A stretch of 64,000 nucleotides of DNA from Nemertoderma westbladi (taxonomy: Eukaryota; Xenacoelomorpha; Nemertodermatida; Nemertodermatidae): NCBI GenBank assembly GCA_032718475.1, contig JAUCBJ010007635.1:62001-126000 (forward strand), written 5' to 3'. The notes under the pieces were generated by a model. That model did not search any database. It worked only from the letters and a program-made list of their open reading frames with translations, and was not told the origin of the DNA. Shown piece by piece: positions 1 to 16,200 of the stretch. A program made the translations under genes and the position numbers. The first letter of the stretch is position 1; each line of letters begins with the position of its first letter.

Positions 1-3000
1 CACAGTTGTATGGCTATTCCGTATGCAATAACTAACTTTCACTTTCACAGTTGTATGGCTATTCCGTATGCAATAACTATTTTTCTCTTTCACAGTTGTA
101 TGGCTATTCCGTATGCAATAACTATTTTTCTCTTTCACAGTTGTATAGCTATTCCGTATGCAATAACTAACTTTCACTTTCACAGTTGTATGGCTATTCC
201 GTATGCAATAACTATTTTTCTCTTTCACAGTTGTATGGCTATTCCGTATGCAATAACTAACTTTCACTTTCACAGTTGTATGGCTATTCCGTATGCAATA
301 ACTAACTTTCACTTTCACAGTTGTATGGCTATTCCGTATACAATAACTAACTTTCATTTTCCTAGTTGTATGGCTATTCCGTATACAATAACTATTTTTC
401 TCTTTCACAGTTGTATGTCTATTCCGTATGCAATAACTATTTTTCTCTTTCACAGTTGTATGGCTATTCCGTATGCAATAACTAACTTTCACTTTCACAG
501 TTGTATGGCTATTCCGTATGCAATAACTAACTTTCACTTTCACAGTTGTATGGCTATTCCCTATGCAATAACTAACTTTCACTTTCACAGTTGTATGGCT
601 ATTCCGTATGCAATAACTAACTTTCACTTTCACAGTTGTATGGCTATTCCGTATGCAATAACTAACTTTCACTTTCACAGTTGTATAGCTATTCCGTATG
701 CAATAACTAACTTTCATTTTCACAGTTGTATGGCTATTCCGTATGCAATAACTAACTTTCACTTTCACAGTTGTATGGCTATTCCGTATGCAATAACTAA
801 CTTTCACTTTCACAGTTGTATGGCTATTCCGTATGCAATAACTAACTTTCACTTTCACAGTTGTATGGCTATTCCGTATGCAATAACTAACTTTCACTTT
901 CACAGTTGTATGGCTATTCCCTATGCAATAACTAACTTTCACTTTCACAGTTGTATGGCTATTCCGTATGCAATAACTAACTTTCACTTTCACAGTTGTA
1001 TAGCTATTCCGTATGCAATAACTAACTTTCACTTTCACAGTTGTATGGCTATTCCGTATGCAATAACTAACCTTCTCTTTCACAGTTGTATAGCTATTCC
1101 GTATGCAATAACTAACTTTCACTTTCACAGTTGTATGGCTATTCCGTATGCAATAACTATTTTTCTCTTTCACAGTTGTATAGCTATTCCGTATGCAATA
1201 ACTAACTTTCACTTTCACAGTTGTATGGCTATTCCGTATGCAATAACTATTTTTCTCTTTCACAGTTGTATGGCTATTCCGTATGCAATAACTAACTTTC
1301 ACTTTCACAGTTGTATGGCTATTCCGTATGCAATAACTAACTTTCACTTTCACAGTTGTATGGCTATTCCCTATGCAATAACTAACTTTCACTTTCACAG
1401 TTGTATGGCTATTCCGTATGCAATAACTAACTTTCACTTTCACAGTTGTATGGCTATTCCGTATGCAATAACTAACTTTCACTTTCACAGTTGTATAGCT
1501 ATTCCGTATGCAATAACTAACTTTCACTTTCACAGTTGTATGGCTATTCCGTATGCAATAACTAACTTTCACTTTCACAGTTGTATGGCTATTCCGTATG
1601 CAATAACTAACTTTCACTTTCACAGTTGTATGGCTATTCCGTATGCAATAACTAACTTTCACTTTCACAGTTGTATGGCTATTCCGTATGCAATAACTAA
1701 CTTTCACTTTCACAGTTGTATGGCTATTCCCTATGCAATAACTAACTTTCACTTTCACAGTTGTATGGCTATTCCGTATGCAATAACTAACTTTCACTTT
1801 CACAGTTGTATGGCTATTCCGTATGCAATAACTAACTTTCACTTTCACAGTTGTATGGCTATTCCGTATGCAATAACTAACTTTCACTTTCACAGTTGTA
1901 TGGCTATTCCGTATGCAATAACTAACTTTCACTTTCACAGTTGTATGGCTATTCCGTATGCAATAACTAACTTTCACTTTCACAGTTGTATGGCTATTCC
2001 GTATGCAATAACTAACTTTCACTTTCACAGTTGTATGGCTATTCCGTATGCAATAACTAACTTTCACTTTCACAGTTGTATAGCTATTCCGTATGCAATA
2101 ACTAACTTTCACTTTCACAGTTGTATGGCTATTCCGTATGCAATAACTAACTTTCACTTTCACAGTTGTATGGCTATTCCGTATGCAATAACTAACTTTC
2201 ACTTTCACAGTTGTATGGCTATTCCGTATGCAATAACTAACTTTCACTTTCACAGTTGTATGGCTATTCCGTATGCAATAACTAACTTTCACTTTCACAG
2301 TTGTATGGCTATTCCCTATGCAATAACTAACTTTCACTTTCACAGTTGTATGGCTATTCCGTATGCAATAACTAACTTTCACTTTCACAGTTGTATAGCT
2401 ATTCCGTATGCAATAACTAACTTTCACTTTCACAGTTGTATGGCTATTCCGTATGCAATAACTAACCTTCTCTTTCACAGTTGTATAGCTATTCCGTATG
2501 CAATAACTAACTTTCACTTTCACAGTTGTATGGCTATTCCGTATGCAATAACTAACCTTCTCTTTCACAGTTGTATGGCTATTCCGTATGCAATAACTAA
2601 CTTTCACTTTCACAGTTGTATGGCTATTCCGTATGCAATAACTAACTTTCACTTTCACAGTTGTATGGCTATTCCCTATGCAATAACTAACTTTCACTTT
2701 CACAGTTGTATGGCTATTCCGTATGCAATAACTAACTTTCACTTTCACAGTTGTATAGCTATTCCGTATGCAATAACTAACTTTCACTTTCACAGTTGTA
2801 TGGCTATTCCGTATGCAATAACTAACCTTCTCTTTCACAGTTGTATAGCTATTCCGTATGCAATAACTAACTTTCACTTTCACAGTTGTATGGCTATTCC
2901 GTATACAATAACTAACATTCACTTTCACAGTTGTATGGCTATTCCGTATGCAATAACTAACTTTCACTTTCACAGTTGTATGGCTATTCCGTATGCAATA

Positions 3001-3650
3001 ACTAACTTTCACTTTCACAGTTGTATGGCTATTCCGTATGCAATAACTAACTTTCACTTTCACAGTTGTATGGCTATTCCGTATGCAATAACTAACTTTC
3101 ACTTTCACAGTTGTATGGCTATTCCGTATGCAATAACTAACCTTCTCTTTCACAGTTGTATAGCTATTCCGTATGCAATAACTAACTTTCACTTTCACAG
3201 TTGTATAGCTATTCCGTATGCAATAACTAACTTTCACTTTCACAGTTGTATAGCTATTCCGTATGCAATAACTAACCTTCTCTTTCACAGTTGTATAGCT
3301 ATTCCGTATGCAATAACTAACTTTCACTTTCACAGTTGTATAGCTATTCCGTATGCAATAACTAACTTTCACTTTCACAGTTGTATAGCTATTCCGTATG
3401 CAATAACTAACTTTCACTTTCACAGTTGTATAGCTATTCCGTATGCAATAACTAACCTTCTCTTTCACAGTTGTATAGCTATTCCGTATGCAATAACTAA
3501 CTTTCACTTTCACAGTTGTATGGCTATTCCGTATGCAATAACTAACTTTCACTTTCACAGTTGTATGGCTATTCCGTATGCAATAACTAACTTTCATTTT
3601 CCGAGTTGTATGGCTATTCCGTATGCAATAACTATTTTTCTCTTTCACAG
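1..3650 (+). repeat. Homogeneous satellite domain with 360-bp higher-order period
   Basis: This first domain has only 45-bp units and no 49-bp unit. The rare variant CCCTATGC (instead of CCGTATGC) occurs near 561, 921, 1371, 1731, 2316 and 2676. Three of the five intervals are exactly 360 bp (8 units); the others are 450 and 585 bp (10 and 13 units), so an 8-unit block has been copied several times. Variant ends CATTTTCCTAG (about 355) and CATTTTCCGAG (about 3595) lie near the two borders of the domain. Confidence 0.8.
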
Positions 3651-6600
3651 TTGTATGTATGGCTATTCCGTATGCAATAACTAACTTTCACTTTCACAGT
3701 TGCATGGCTATTCCGTATGCAATAACTAACCTTCTCTTTCACAGTTGTATGGCTATTCCGTATGCAATAACTAACTTTCACTTTCACAGTTGTATGGCTA
3801 TTCCGTATGCAATAACTAACCTTCTCTTTCACAGTTGTATGGCTATTCCGTATGCAATAACTAACTTTCACTTTCACAGTTGTATGGCTATTCCGTATGC
3901 AATAACTAATCTTCTCTTTCACAGTTGTATGTATGGCTATTCCGTATGCAATAACTAACCTTCTCTTTCACAGTTGTATGGCTATTCCGTATGCAATAAC
4001 TAACTTTCACTATCACAGTTGTATGGCTATTCCGTATGCAATAACTAACCTTCTCTTTCACAGTTGTATGGCTATTCCGTATGCAATAACTAACTTTCAC
4101 TTTCACAGTTGTATGGCTATTCCGTATGCAATAACTAACTTTCACTATCACAGTTGTATGGCTATTCCGTATGCAATAACTAACCTTCTCTTTCACAGTT
4201 GTATGGCTATTCCGTATGCAATAACTAACTTTCACTTTCACAGTTGTATGGCTATTCCGTATGCAATAACTAATCTTCTCTTTCACAGTTGTATGTATGG
4301 CTATTCCGTATGCAATAACTAACCTTCTCTTTCACAGTTGTATGGCTATTCCGTATGCAATAACTAACTTTCACTATCACAGTTGTATGGCTATTCCGTA
4401 TGCAATAACTAACCTTCTCTTTCACAGTTGTATGGCTATTCCGTATGCAATAACTAACTTTCACTTTCACAGTTGTATGACTATTCCGTATACAATAACT
4501 AACTTTCACTTTCACAGTTGTATGACTATTCCGTATGCAATAACTAACTTTCACTTTCACAGTTGTATGTCTATTCCGTATGCAATAACTAATCTTCTCT
4601 TTCACAGTTGTATGTATGGCTATTCCGTATGCAATAACTAACTTTCACTTTCACAGTTGTATGGCTATTCCGTATGCAATAACTAACTTTCACTTTCACA
4701 GTTGTATGGCTATTCCGTATGCAATAACTAACCTTCTCTTTCACAGTTGTATGACTATTCCGTATGCAATAACTAACTTTCACTTTCACAGTTGTATGTC
4801 TATTCCGTATGCAATAACTAATCTTCTCTTTCACAGTTGTATGTATGGCTATTCCGTATGCAATAACTAACTTTCACTTTCACAGTTGTATGTCTATTCC
4901 GTATGCAATAACTAATCTTCTCTTTCACAGTTGTATGTATGGCTATTCCGTATGCAATAACTAACTTTCACTATCACAGTTGTATGGCTATTCCGTATGC
5001 AATAACTAACCTTCTCTTTCACAGTTGTATGACTATTCCGTATGCAATAACTAACTTTCACTTTCACAGTTGTATGTCTATTCCGTATGCAATAACTAAT
5101 CTTCTCTTTCACAGTTGTATGTATGGCTATTCCGTATGCAATAACTAACTTTCACTATCACAGTTGTATGGCTATTCCGTATGCAATAACTAATCTTCTC
5201 TTTCACAGTTGTATGTATGGCTATTCCGTATGCAATAACTAACTTTCACTTTCACAGTTGTATGTCTATTCCGTATGCAATAACTAATCTTCTCTTTCAC
5301 AGTTGTATGTATGGCTATTCCGTATGCAATAACTAACTTTCACTTTCACAGTTGTATGTCTATTCCGTATGCAATAACTAATCTTCTCTTTCACAGTTGT
5401 ATGTATGGCTATTCCGTATGCAATAACTAACTTTCACTTTCACAGTTGTATGTCTATTCCGTATGCAATAACTAATCTTCTCTTTCACAGTTGTATGTAT
5501 GGCTATTCCGTATGCAATAACTAACTTTCACTATCACAGTTGTATGGCTATTCCGTATGCAATAACTAACCTTCTCTTTCACAGTTGTATGGCTATTCCG
5601 TATGCAATAACTAACCTTCTCTTTCACAGTTGTATGACTATTCCGTATGCAATAACTAACCTTCTCTTTCACAGTTGTATGACTATTCCGTATACAATAA
5701 CTAACTTTCACTATCACAGTTGTATGGCTATTCCGTATGCAATAACTAACCTTCTCTTTCACAGTTGTATGTCTATTCCGTATGCAATAACTAATCTTCT
5801 CTTTCACAGTTGTATGTATGGCTATTCCGTATGCAATAACTAACTTTCACTATCACAGTTGTATGGCTATTCCGTATGCAATAACTAACCTTCTCTTTCA
5901 CAGTTGTATGACTATTCCGTATGCAATAACTAACTTTCACTTTCACAGTTGTATGTCTATTCCGTATGCAATAACTAATCTTCTCTTTCACAGTTGTATG
6001 TATGGCTATTCCGTATGCAATAACTAACTTTCACTTTCACAGTTGTATGGCTATTCCGTATGCAATAACTAACTTTCACTTTCACAGTTGTATGGCTATT
6101 CCGTATGCAATAACTAACTTTCACTTTCACAGTTGTATGGCTATTCCGTATGCAATAACTAACTTTCACTTTCACAGTTGTATGGCTATTCCGTATGCAA
6201 TAACTAACTTTCACTTTCACAGTTGTATGGCTATTCCGTATGCAATAACTAACCTTCTCTTTCACAGTTGTATGGCTATTCCGTATACAATAACTATTTT
6301 TCTCTTTCACAGTTGTATGTATGGCTATTCCGTATGCAATAACTAACCTTCTCTTTCACAGTTGTATGGCTATTCCGTATACAATAACTATTTTTCTCTT
6401 TCACAGTTGTATGTATGGCTATTCCGTATGCAATAACTAACTTTCACTTTCACAGTTGTATGGCTATTCCGTATGCAATAACTAACTTTCACTTTCACAG
6501 TTGCATGGCTATTCCGTATGCAATAACTAACCTTCTCTTTCACAGTTGTATGGCTATTCCGTATGCAATAACTAACTTTCACTTTCACAGTTGTATGGCT

Positions 6601-7005
6601 ATTCCGTATGCAATAACTAACCTTCTCTTTCACAGTTGTATGGCTATTCCGTATACAATAACTATTTTTCTCTTTCACAGTTGTATGTATGGCTATTCCG
6701 TATGCAATAACTAACTTTCACTTTCACAGTTGTATGGCTATTCCGTATGCAATAACTAACTTTCACTTTCACAGTTGCATGGCTATTCCGTATGCAATAA
6801 CTAACCTTCTCTTTCACAGTTGTATGGCTATTCCGTATGCAATAACTAACTTTCACTTTCACAGTTGTATGGCTATTCCGTATACAATAACTATTTTTCT
6901 CTTTCACAGTTGTATGTATGGCTATTCCGTATGCAATAACTAACTTTCACTTTCACAGTTGTATGGCTATTCCGTATGCAATAACTAACTTTCACTTTCA
7001 CAGTT

Positions 7006-8085
7006 GCATGGCTATTCCGTATGCAATAACTAACCTTCTCTTTCACAGTTGTATGGCTATTCCGTATGCAATAACTAACCTTCTCTTTCACAGTTGTATG
7101 GCTATTCCGTATGCAATAACTAACCTTCTCTTTCACAGTTGTATGTCTATTCCGTATGCAATAACTAACCTTCTCTTTCACAGTTGTATGGCTATTCCGT
7201 ATGCAATAACTAACCTTCTCTTTCACAGTTGTATGTCTATTCCGTATGCAATAACTAACCTTCTCTTTCACAGTTGTATGGCTATTCCGTATGCAATAAC
7301 TAACCTTCTCTTTCACAGTTGTATGTCTATTCCGTATGCAATAACTAACCTTCTCTTTCACAGTTGTATGTCTATTCCGTATGCAATAACTAACCTTCTC
7401 TTTCACAGTTGTATGGCTATTCCGTATGCAATAACTAACCTTCTCTTTCACAGTTGTATGTCTATTCCGTATGCAATAACTAACCTTCTCTTTCACAGTT
7501 GTATGGCTATTCCGTATGCAATAACTAACTTTCACTTTCACAGTTGCATGGCTATTCCGTATGCAATAACTAACCTTCTCTTTCACAGTTGTATGGCTAT
7601 TCCGTATGCAATAACTAACCTTCTCTTTCACAGTTGTATGGCTATTCCGTATGCAATAACTAACCTTCTCTTTCACAGTTGTATGTCTATTCCGTATGCA
7701 ATAACTAACCTTCTCTTTCACAGTTGTATGGCTATTCCGTATGCAATAACTAACCTTCTCTTTCACAGTTGTATGTCTATTCCGTATGCAATAACTAACC
7801 TTCTCTTTCACAGTTGTATGGCTATTCCGTATGCAATAACTAACCTTCTCTTTCACAGTTGTATGTCTATTCCGTATGCAATAACTAACCTTCTCTTTCA
7901 CAGTTGTATGTCTATTCCGTATGCAATAACTAACCTTCTCTTTCACAGTTGTATGGCTATTCCGTATGCAATAACTAACCTTCTCTTTCACAGTTGTATG
8001 TCTATTCCGTATGCAATAACTAACCTTCTCTTTCACAGTTGTATGGCTATTCCGTATGCAATAACTAACCTTCTCTTTCACAGTT
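7006..8085 (+). repeat. 540-bp higher-order repeat, two copies
   Basis: The rare variant GTTGCATGG near 7005 recurs 540 bp (12 units) later near 7545. The order of ATGGCT and ATGTCT units after each is the same for 12 units: three ATGGCT, one ATGTCT, then the same alternation with one double ATGTCT. This is a direct tandem duplication of a 12-unit block. Confidence 0.8.
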
Positions 8086-9951
8086 GTATGTCTATTCCGT
8101 ATGCAATAACTAACCTTCTCTTTCACAGTTGTATGGCTATTCCGTATGCAATAACTAACCTTCTCTTTCACAGTTGTATGTCTATTCCGTATGCAATAAC
8201 TAACCTTCACTTTCACAGTTGTATGGCTATTCCGTATGCAATAACTATTTTTCTCTTTCACAGTTGTATGGCTATTCCGTATGCAATAACTAACTTTCAC
8301 TTTCACAGTTGTATGTCTATTCCGTATACAATAACTATTTTTCTCTTTCACAGTTGTATGTATGGCTATTCCGTATACAATAACTAACCTTCACTTTCAC
8401 AGTTGTATGGCTATTCCGTATACAATAACTATTTTTCTCTTTCACAGTTGTATGTATGGCTATTCCGTATACAATAACTAACCTTCACTTTCACAGTTGT
8501 ATGGCTATTCCGTATGCAATAACTATTTTTCTCTTTCACAGTTGTATGGCTATTCCGTATGCAATAACTAACTTTCACTTTCACAGTTGTATGTCTATTC
8601 CGTATGCAATAACTAACTTAACTTTCACAGTTGTATGGCTATTCCGTATGCAATAACTAACTTTCACTTTCACAGTTGTATGGCTATTCCGTATGCAATA
8701 ACTAACCTTCTCTTTCACAGTTGTATGGCTATTCCGTATACAATAACTATTTTTCTCTTTCACAGTTGTATGGCTATTCCTTATGCAATAACTAACCTTC
8801 ACTTTCACAGTTGTATGGCTATTCCGTATGCAATAACTAACCTTCTCTTTCACAGTTGTATGGCTATTCCGTATACAATAACTATTTTTCTCTTTCACAG
8901 TTGTATGGCTATTCCGTATGCAATAACTATTTTTCTCTTTCACAGTTGTATGTCTATTCCGTATGCAATAAATAACCTTCTCTTTCACAGTTGTATGGCT
9001 ATTCCGTATACAATAACTATTTTTCTCTTTCACAGTTGTATGGCTATTCCGTATGCAATAACTAACCTTCACTTTCACAGTTGTATGTATGGCTATTCCG
9101 TATGCAATAACTAACCTTCTCTTTCACAGTTGTATGGCTATTCCGTATACAATAACTATTTTTCTCTTTCACAGTTGTATGTCTATTCCGTATGCAATAA
9201 CTAACTTTCACTTTCACAGTTGTATGGCTATTCCGTATACAATAACTATTTTTCTCTTTCACAGTTGTATGTCTATTCCGTATGCAATAACTATTTTTCT
9301 CTTTCACAGTTGTATGGCTATTCCGTATACAATAACTATTTTTCTCTTTCACAGTTGTATGGCTATTCCGTATGCAATAACTAACCTTCTCTTTCACAGT
9401 TGTATGGCTATTCCGTATACAATAACTATTTTTCTCTTTCACAGTTGTAAAGCTATTCCGTATGCAATAACTAACCTTCTCTTTCACAGTTGTATGGCTA
9501 TTCCGTATACAATAACTAACTTTCACTTTCACAGTTGTATGTCTATTCCGTATGCAATAACTAACTTTCACTTTCACAGTTGTATGGCTATTCCGTATAC
9601 AATAACTATTTTTCTCTTTCACAGTTGTATGTCTATTCCGTATGCAATAACTATTTTTCTCTTTCACAGTTGTATGTCTATTCCGTATACAATAACTATT
9701 TTTCTCTTTCACAGTTGTATGTCTATTCCGTATGCAATAACTATTTTTCTCTTTCACAGTTGTATGGCTATTCCGTATACAATAACTATTTTTCTCTTTC
9801 ACAGTTGTATGTATGGCTATTCCGTATACAATAACTATTTTTCTCTTTCACAGTTGTATGGCTATTCCGTATACAATAACTATTTTTCTCTTTCACAGTT
9901 GTATGGCTATTCCGTATACAATAACTATTTTTCTCTTTCACAGTTGTATGT

Positions 9952-10609
9952 ATGGCTATTCCGTATACAATAACTATTTTTCTCTTTCACAGTTGTATGG
10001 CTATTCCGTATACAATAACTATTTTTCTCTTTCACAGTTGTATGTATGGCTATTCCGTATACAATAACTATTTTTCTCTTTCACAGTTGTATGGCTATTC
10101 CGTATACAATAACTATTTTTCTCTTTCACAGTTGTATGTATGGCTATTCCGTATACAATAACTATTTTTCTCTTTCACAGTTGTATGGCTATTCCGTATA
10201 CAATAACTATTTTTCTCTTTCACAGTTGTATGTATGGCTATTCCGTATGCAATAACTATTTTTCTCTTTCACAGTTGTATGGCTATTCCGTATGCAATAA
10301 CTATTTTTCTCTTTCACAGTTGTATGTATGGCTATTCCGTATGCAATAACTATTTTTCTCTTTCACAGTTGTATGGCTATTCCGTATACAATAACTATTT
10401 TTCTCTTTCACAGTTGTATGTATGGCTATTCCGTATGCAATAACTATTTTTCTCTTTCACAGTTGTATGGCTATTCCGTATACAATAACTATTTTTCTCT
10501 TTCACAGTTGTATGTATGGCTATTCCGTATACAATAACTATTTTTCTCTTTCACAGTTGTATGGCTATTCCGTATACAATAACTATTTTTCTCTTTCACA
10601 GTTGTATGT
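9952..10609 (+). repeat. 94-bp dimer block (49 + 45), seven copies
   Basis: Here 49-bp and 45-bp units strictly alternate, so the start of the unit after each 49-bp variant falls at 9952, 10046, 10140, 10234, 10328, 10422, 10516 and 10610, exactly 94 bp apart. A shorter run with the same 94-bp period but different variants is present at about 5217-5498. The dimer has therefore arisen or spread at least twice in the array. Confidence 0.88.
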
Positions 10610-13600
10610 ATGGCTATTCCGTATGCAATAACTAACCTTCTCTTTCACAGTTGTATGGCTATTCCGTATGCAATAACTAACTTTCACTTTCACAGTTGTA
10701 TGGCTATTCCGTATGCAATAACTATTTTTCTCTTTCACAGTTGTATGGCTATTCCGTATGCAATAACTATTTTTCTCTTTCACAGTTGTATGGCTATTCC
10801 GTATACAATAACTATTTTTCTCTTTCACAGTTGTATGTATGGCTATTCCGTATGCAATAACTATTTTTCTCTTTCACAGTTGTATGTATGGCTATTCCGT
10901 ATACAATAACTATTTTTCTCTTTCACAGTTGTATGTCTATTCCGTATGCAATAACTAACTTTCACTTTCACAGTTGTATGTCTATTCCGTATGCAATAAC
11001 TAACCTTCTCTTTCACAGTTGTATGGCTATTCCGTATGCAATAACTAACCTTCTCTTTCACAGTTGTATGGCTATTCCGTATGCAATAACTATTTTTCTC
11101 TTTCACAGTTGTATGTCTATTCCGTATGCAATAACTATTTTTCTCTTTCACAGTTGTATGTCTATTCCGTATGCAATAACTAACCTTCTCTTTCACAGTT
11201 GTATGGCTATTCCGTATGCAATAACTAACCTTCTCTTTCACAGTTGTATGTCTATTCCGTATGCAATAACTATTTTTCTCTTTCACAGTTGTATGTCTAT
11301 TCCGTATGCAATAACTAACCTTCTCTTTCACAGTTGTATGGCTATTCCGTATGCAATAACTATTTTTCTCTTTCACAGTTGTATGTCTATTCCGTATGCA
11401 ATAACTAACCTTCTCTTTCACAGTTGTATGGCTATTCCGTATGCAATAACTAACCTTCTCTTTCACAGTTGTATGGCTATTCCGTATACAATAACTATTT
11501 TTCTCTTTCACAGTTGTATGTCTATTCCGTATGCAATAACTATTTTTCTCTTTCACAGTTGTATGTCTATTCCGTATGCAATAACTATTTTTCTCTTTCA
11601 CAGTTGTATGTATGGCTATTCCGTATACAATAACTATTTTTCTCTTTCACAGTTGTATGGCTATTCCGTTTGCAATAACTAACTTTCACTTTCACAGTTG
11701 TATGGCTATTCCGTTTGCAATAACTAACTTTCACTTTCACAGTTGTATGGGTATTCCGTATGCAATAACTATTTTTCTCTTTCACAGTTGTATGTCTTTT
11801 CCGTATGCAATAACTAACCTTCTCTTTCACAGTTGTATGGCTATTCCGTATGCAATAACTAACCTTCTCTTTCACAGTTGTATGGCTATTCCGTATACAA
11901 TAACTATTTTTCTCTTTCACAGTTGTATGTCTATTCCGTATGCAATAACTATTTTTCTCTTTCACAGTTGTATGTCTATTCCGTATGCAATAACTATTTT
12001 TCTCTTTCACAGTTGTATGTATGGCTATTCCGTATACAATAACTATTTTTCTCTTTCACAGTTGTATGTCTATTCCGTATGCAATAACTATTTTTCTCTT
12101 TCACAGTTGTATGTCTATTCCGTATGCAATAACTAACCTTCTCTTTCACAGTTGTATGGCTATTCCGTATGCAATAACTAACCTTCTCTTTCACAGTTGT
12201 ATGGCTATTCCGTATACAATAACTATTTTTCTCTTTCACAGTTGTATGGCTATTCCGTATGCAATAACTAACTTTCACTTTCACAGTTGTATGGCTATTC
12301 CGTATGCAATAACTAACTTTCACTTTCACAGTTGTATGGCTATTCCGTATGCAATAACTAACTTTCACTTTCACAGTTGTATGGCTATTCCGTATGCAAT
12401 AACTAACTTTCACTTTCACAGTTGTATGGCTATTCCGTATGCAATAACTAACTTTCACTTTCACAGTTGTATGGCTATTCCGTATGCAATAACTAACTTT
12501 CACTTTCACAGTTGTATGGCTATTCCGTATGCAATAACTAACTTTCACTTTCACAGTTGTATGTCTATTCCGTATGCAATAACTATTTTTCTCTTTCACA
12601 GTTGTATGGCTATTCCGTATGCAATAACTAACCTTCTCTTTCACAGTTGTATGGCTATTCCGTATACAATAACTATTTTTCTCTTTCACAGTTGTATGTC
12701 TATTCCGTATGCAATAACTATTTTTCACTTTCACAGTTGTATGTCTATTCCGTATACAATAACTATTTTTCTCTTTCACAGTTGTATGTCTATTCCGTAT
12801 GCAATAACTATTTTTCTCTTTCACAGTTGTATGTCTATTCCGTATGCAATAACTATTTTTCTCTTTCACAGTTGTATGTATGGCTATTCCGTATACAATA
12901 ACTATTTTTCTCTTTCACAGTTGTATGTCTATTCCGTATGCAATAACTAACCTTCTCTTTCACAGTTGTATGGCTATTCCGTATACAATAACTATTTTTC
13001 TCTTTCACAGTTGTATGTCTATTCCGTATGCAATAACTAACCTTCTCTTTCACAGTTGTATGACTATTCCGTATGCAATAACTAACTTTCACTTTCACAG
13101 TTGTATGACTATTCCGTATGCAATAACTATTTTTCTCTTTCACAGTTGTATGTCTATTCCGTATACAATAACTATTTTTCTCTTTCACAGTTGTATGTTT
13201 GGCTATTCCGTATACAATAACTATTTTTCTCTTTCACAGTTGTATGTTTGGCTATTCCGTATACAATAACTATTTTTCTCTTTCACAGTTGTATGGCTAT
13301 TCCGTATACAATAACTATTTTTCTCTTTCACAGTTGTATGTCTATTCCGTATGCAATAACTAACTTTCACTTTCACAGTTGTAAGGCTATTCCGTATACA
13401 ATAACTAACTTTCACTTTCACAGTTGTACGGTTATTCCGTATACAATAACTAACTTTCACTTTCACAGTTATATGGCTATTCCGTATGCAATAACTAACT
13501 TTCACTTTCACAGTTGTATGGCTATTCCGTATGCAATAACTATTTTTCTCTTTCACAGTTGTATGTCTATTCCGTATGCAATAACTAACCTTCTCTTTCA

Positions 13601-16200
13601 CAGTTGTATGGCTATTCCGTATGCAATAACTAACCTTCTCTTTCACAGTTGTATGGCTATTCCGTATACAATAACTATTTTTCTCTTTCACAGTTGTATG
13701 TCTATTCCGTATGCAATAACTAACCTTCACTTTCACAGTTGTATGGCTATTCCGTATGCAATAACTAACCTTCTCTTTCACAGTTGTATGGCTATTCCGT
13801 ATGCAATAACTAACCTTCACTTTCACAGTTGTATGGCTATTCCGTATGCAATAACTAACCTTCTCTTTCACAGTTGTATGGCTATTCCGTATACAATAAC
13901 TATTTTTCTCTTTCACAGTTGTATGGCTATTCCGTATACAATAACTATTTTTCTCTTTCACAGTTGTATGTCTATTCCGTATGCAATAACTAACCTTCTC
14001 TTTCACAGTTGTATGGCTATTCCGTATGTAATAACTAACTTTCACTTTCACAGTTGTATGTCTATTCCGTATGCAATAACTATTTTTCTCTTTCACAGTT
14101 GTATGTCTATTCCGTATACAATAACTATTTTTCTCTTTCACAGTTGTATGGCTATTCCGTATACAATAACTATTTTTCTCTTTCACAGTTGTATGGCTAT
14201 TCCGTATGCAATAACTAACCTTCACTTTCACAGTTGTATGGCTATTCCGTATGCAATAACTAACCTTCTCTTTCACAGTTGTATGGCTATTCCGTATACA
14301 ATAACTATTTTTCTCTTTCACAGTTGTATGGCTATTCCGTATGCAATAACTAACCTTCACTTTCACAGTTGTATGGCTATTCCGTATGCAATAACTAACC
14401 TTCTCTTTCACAGTTGTATGGCTATTCCGTATACAATAACTATTTTTCTCTTTCACAGTTGTATGGCTATTCCGTATACAATAACTATTTTTCTCTTTCA
14501 CAGTTGTATGTCTATTCCGTATGCAATAACTATTTTTCTCTTTCACAGTTGTATGTATGGCTATTCCGTATGCAATAACTAACCTTCACTTTCACAGTTG
14601 TATGGCTATTCCGTATGCAATAACTAACCTTCTCTTTCACAGTTGTATGGCTATTCCGTATACAATAACTATTTTTCTCTTTCACAGTTGTATGGCTATT
14701 CCGTATACAATAACTAACTTTCACTTTCACAGTTGTATGGCTATTCCGTATACAATAACTAACTTTCTCTTTCACAGTTGTATGTCTATTCCGTATACAA
14801 TAACTATTTTTCTCTTTCACAGTTGTATGTATGGCTATTCCGTATACAATAACTAACTTTCTCTTTCACAGTTGTATGTCTATTCCGTATGCAATAACTA
14901 TTTTTCTCTTTCACAGTTGTATGTATGGCTATTCCGTATACAATAACTATTTTTCTCTTTCACAGTTGTATGGCTATTCCGTATACAATAACTATTTTTC
15001 TCTTTCACAGTTGTATGTCTATTCCGTATGCAATAACTATTTTTCTCTTTCACAGTTGTATGTATGGCTATTCCGTATACAATAACTATTTTTCTCTTTC
15101 ACAGTTGTATGTCTATTCCGTATGCAATAACTATTTTTCTCTTTCACAGTTGTATGTATGGCTATTCCGTATACAATAACTAACTTTCTCTTTCACAGTT
15201 GTATGTCTATTCCGTATACAATAACTATTTTTCTCTTTCACAGTTGTATGTATGGCTATTCCGTATACAATAACTAACTTTCTCTTTCACAGTTGTATGT
15301 CTATTCCGTATGCAATAACTATTTTTCTCTTTCACAGTTGTATGTATGGCTATTCCGTATACAATAACTAACTTTCTCTTTCACAGTTGTATGTCTATTC
15401 CGTATACAATAACTATTTTTCTCTTTCACAGTTGTATGTCTATTCCGTATACAATAACTATTTTTCTCTTTCACAGTTGTATGGCTATTCCGTATACAAT
15501 AACTATTTTTCTCTTTCACAGTTGTATGTCTATTCCGTATGCAATAACTATTTTTCTCTTTCACAGTTGTATGGCTATTCCGTATACAATAACTATTTTT
15601 CTCTTTCACAGTTGTATGGCTATTCCGTATGCAATAACTAACCTTCACTTTCACAGTTGTATGGCTATTCCGTATGCAATAACTAACCTTCACTTTCACA
15701 GTTGTATGGCTATTCCGTATGCAATAACTAACCTTCTCTTTCACAGTTGTATGGCTATTCCGTATACAATAACTATTTTTCTCTTTCACAGTTGTATGGC
15801 TATTCCGTATACAATAACTATTTTTCTCTTTCACAGTTGTATGGCTATTCCGTATGCAATAACTAACCTTCACTTTCACAGTTGTATGGCTATTCCGTAT
15901 GCAATAACTAATCTTCTCTTTCACAGTTGTATGTATGGCTATTCCGTATACAATAACTATTTTTCTCTTTCACAGTTGTATGGCTATTCCGTATACAATA
16001 ACTATTTTTCTCTTTCACAGTTGTATGTCTATTCCGTATGCAATAACTATTTTTCTCTTTCACAGTTGTATGGCTATTCCGTATACAATAACTATTTTTC
16101 TCTTTCACAGTTGTATGTCTATTCCGTATGCAATAACTAACCTTCACTTTCACAGTTGTATGGCTATTCCGTATGCAATAACTAACCTTCTCTTTCACAG

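Noticed and set aside
10-3684. A 1224-residue plus-strand frame and many similar frames on both strands of the satellite
   Set aside because: They are one 15-residue unit repeated because the DNA unit is 45 bp. They are open on both strands, have no domain, and end wherever a 49-bp unit shifts the frame.
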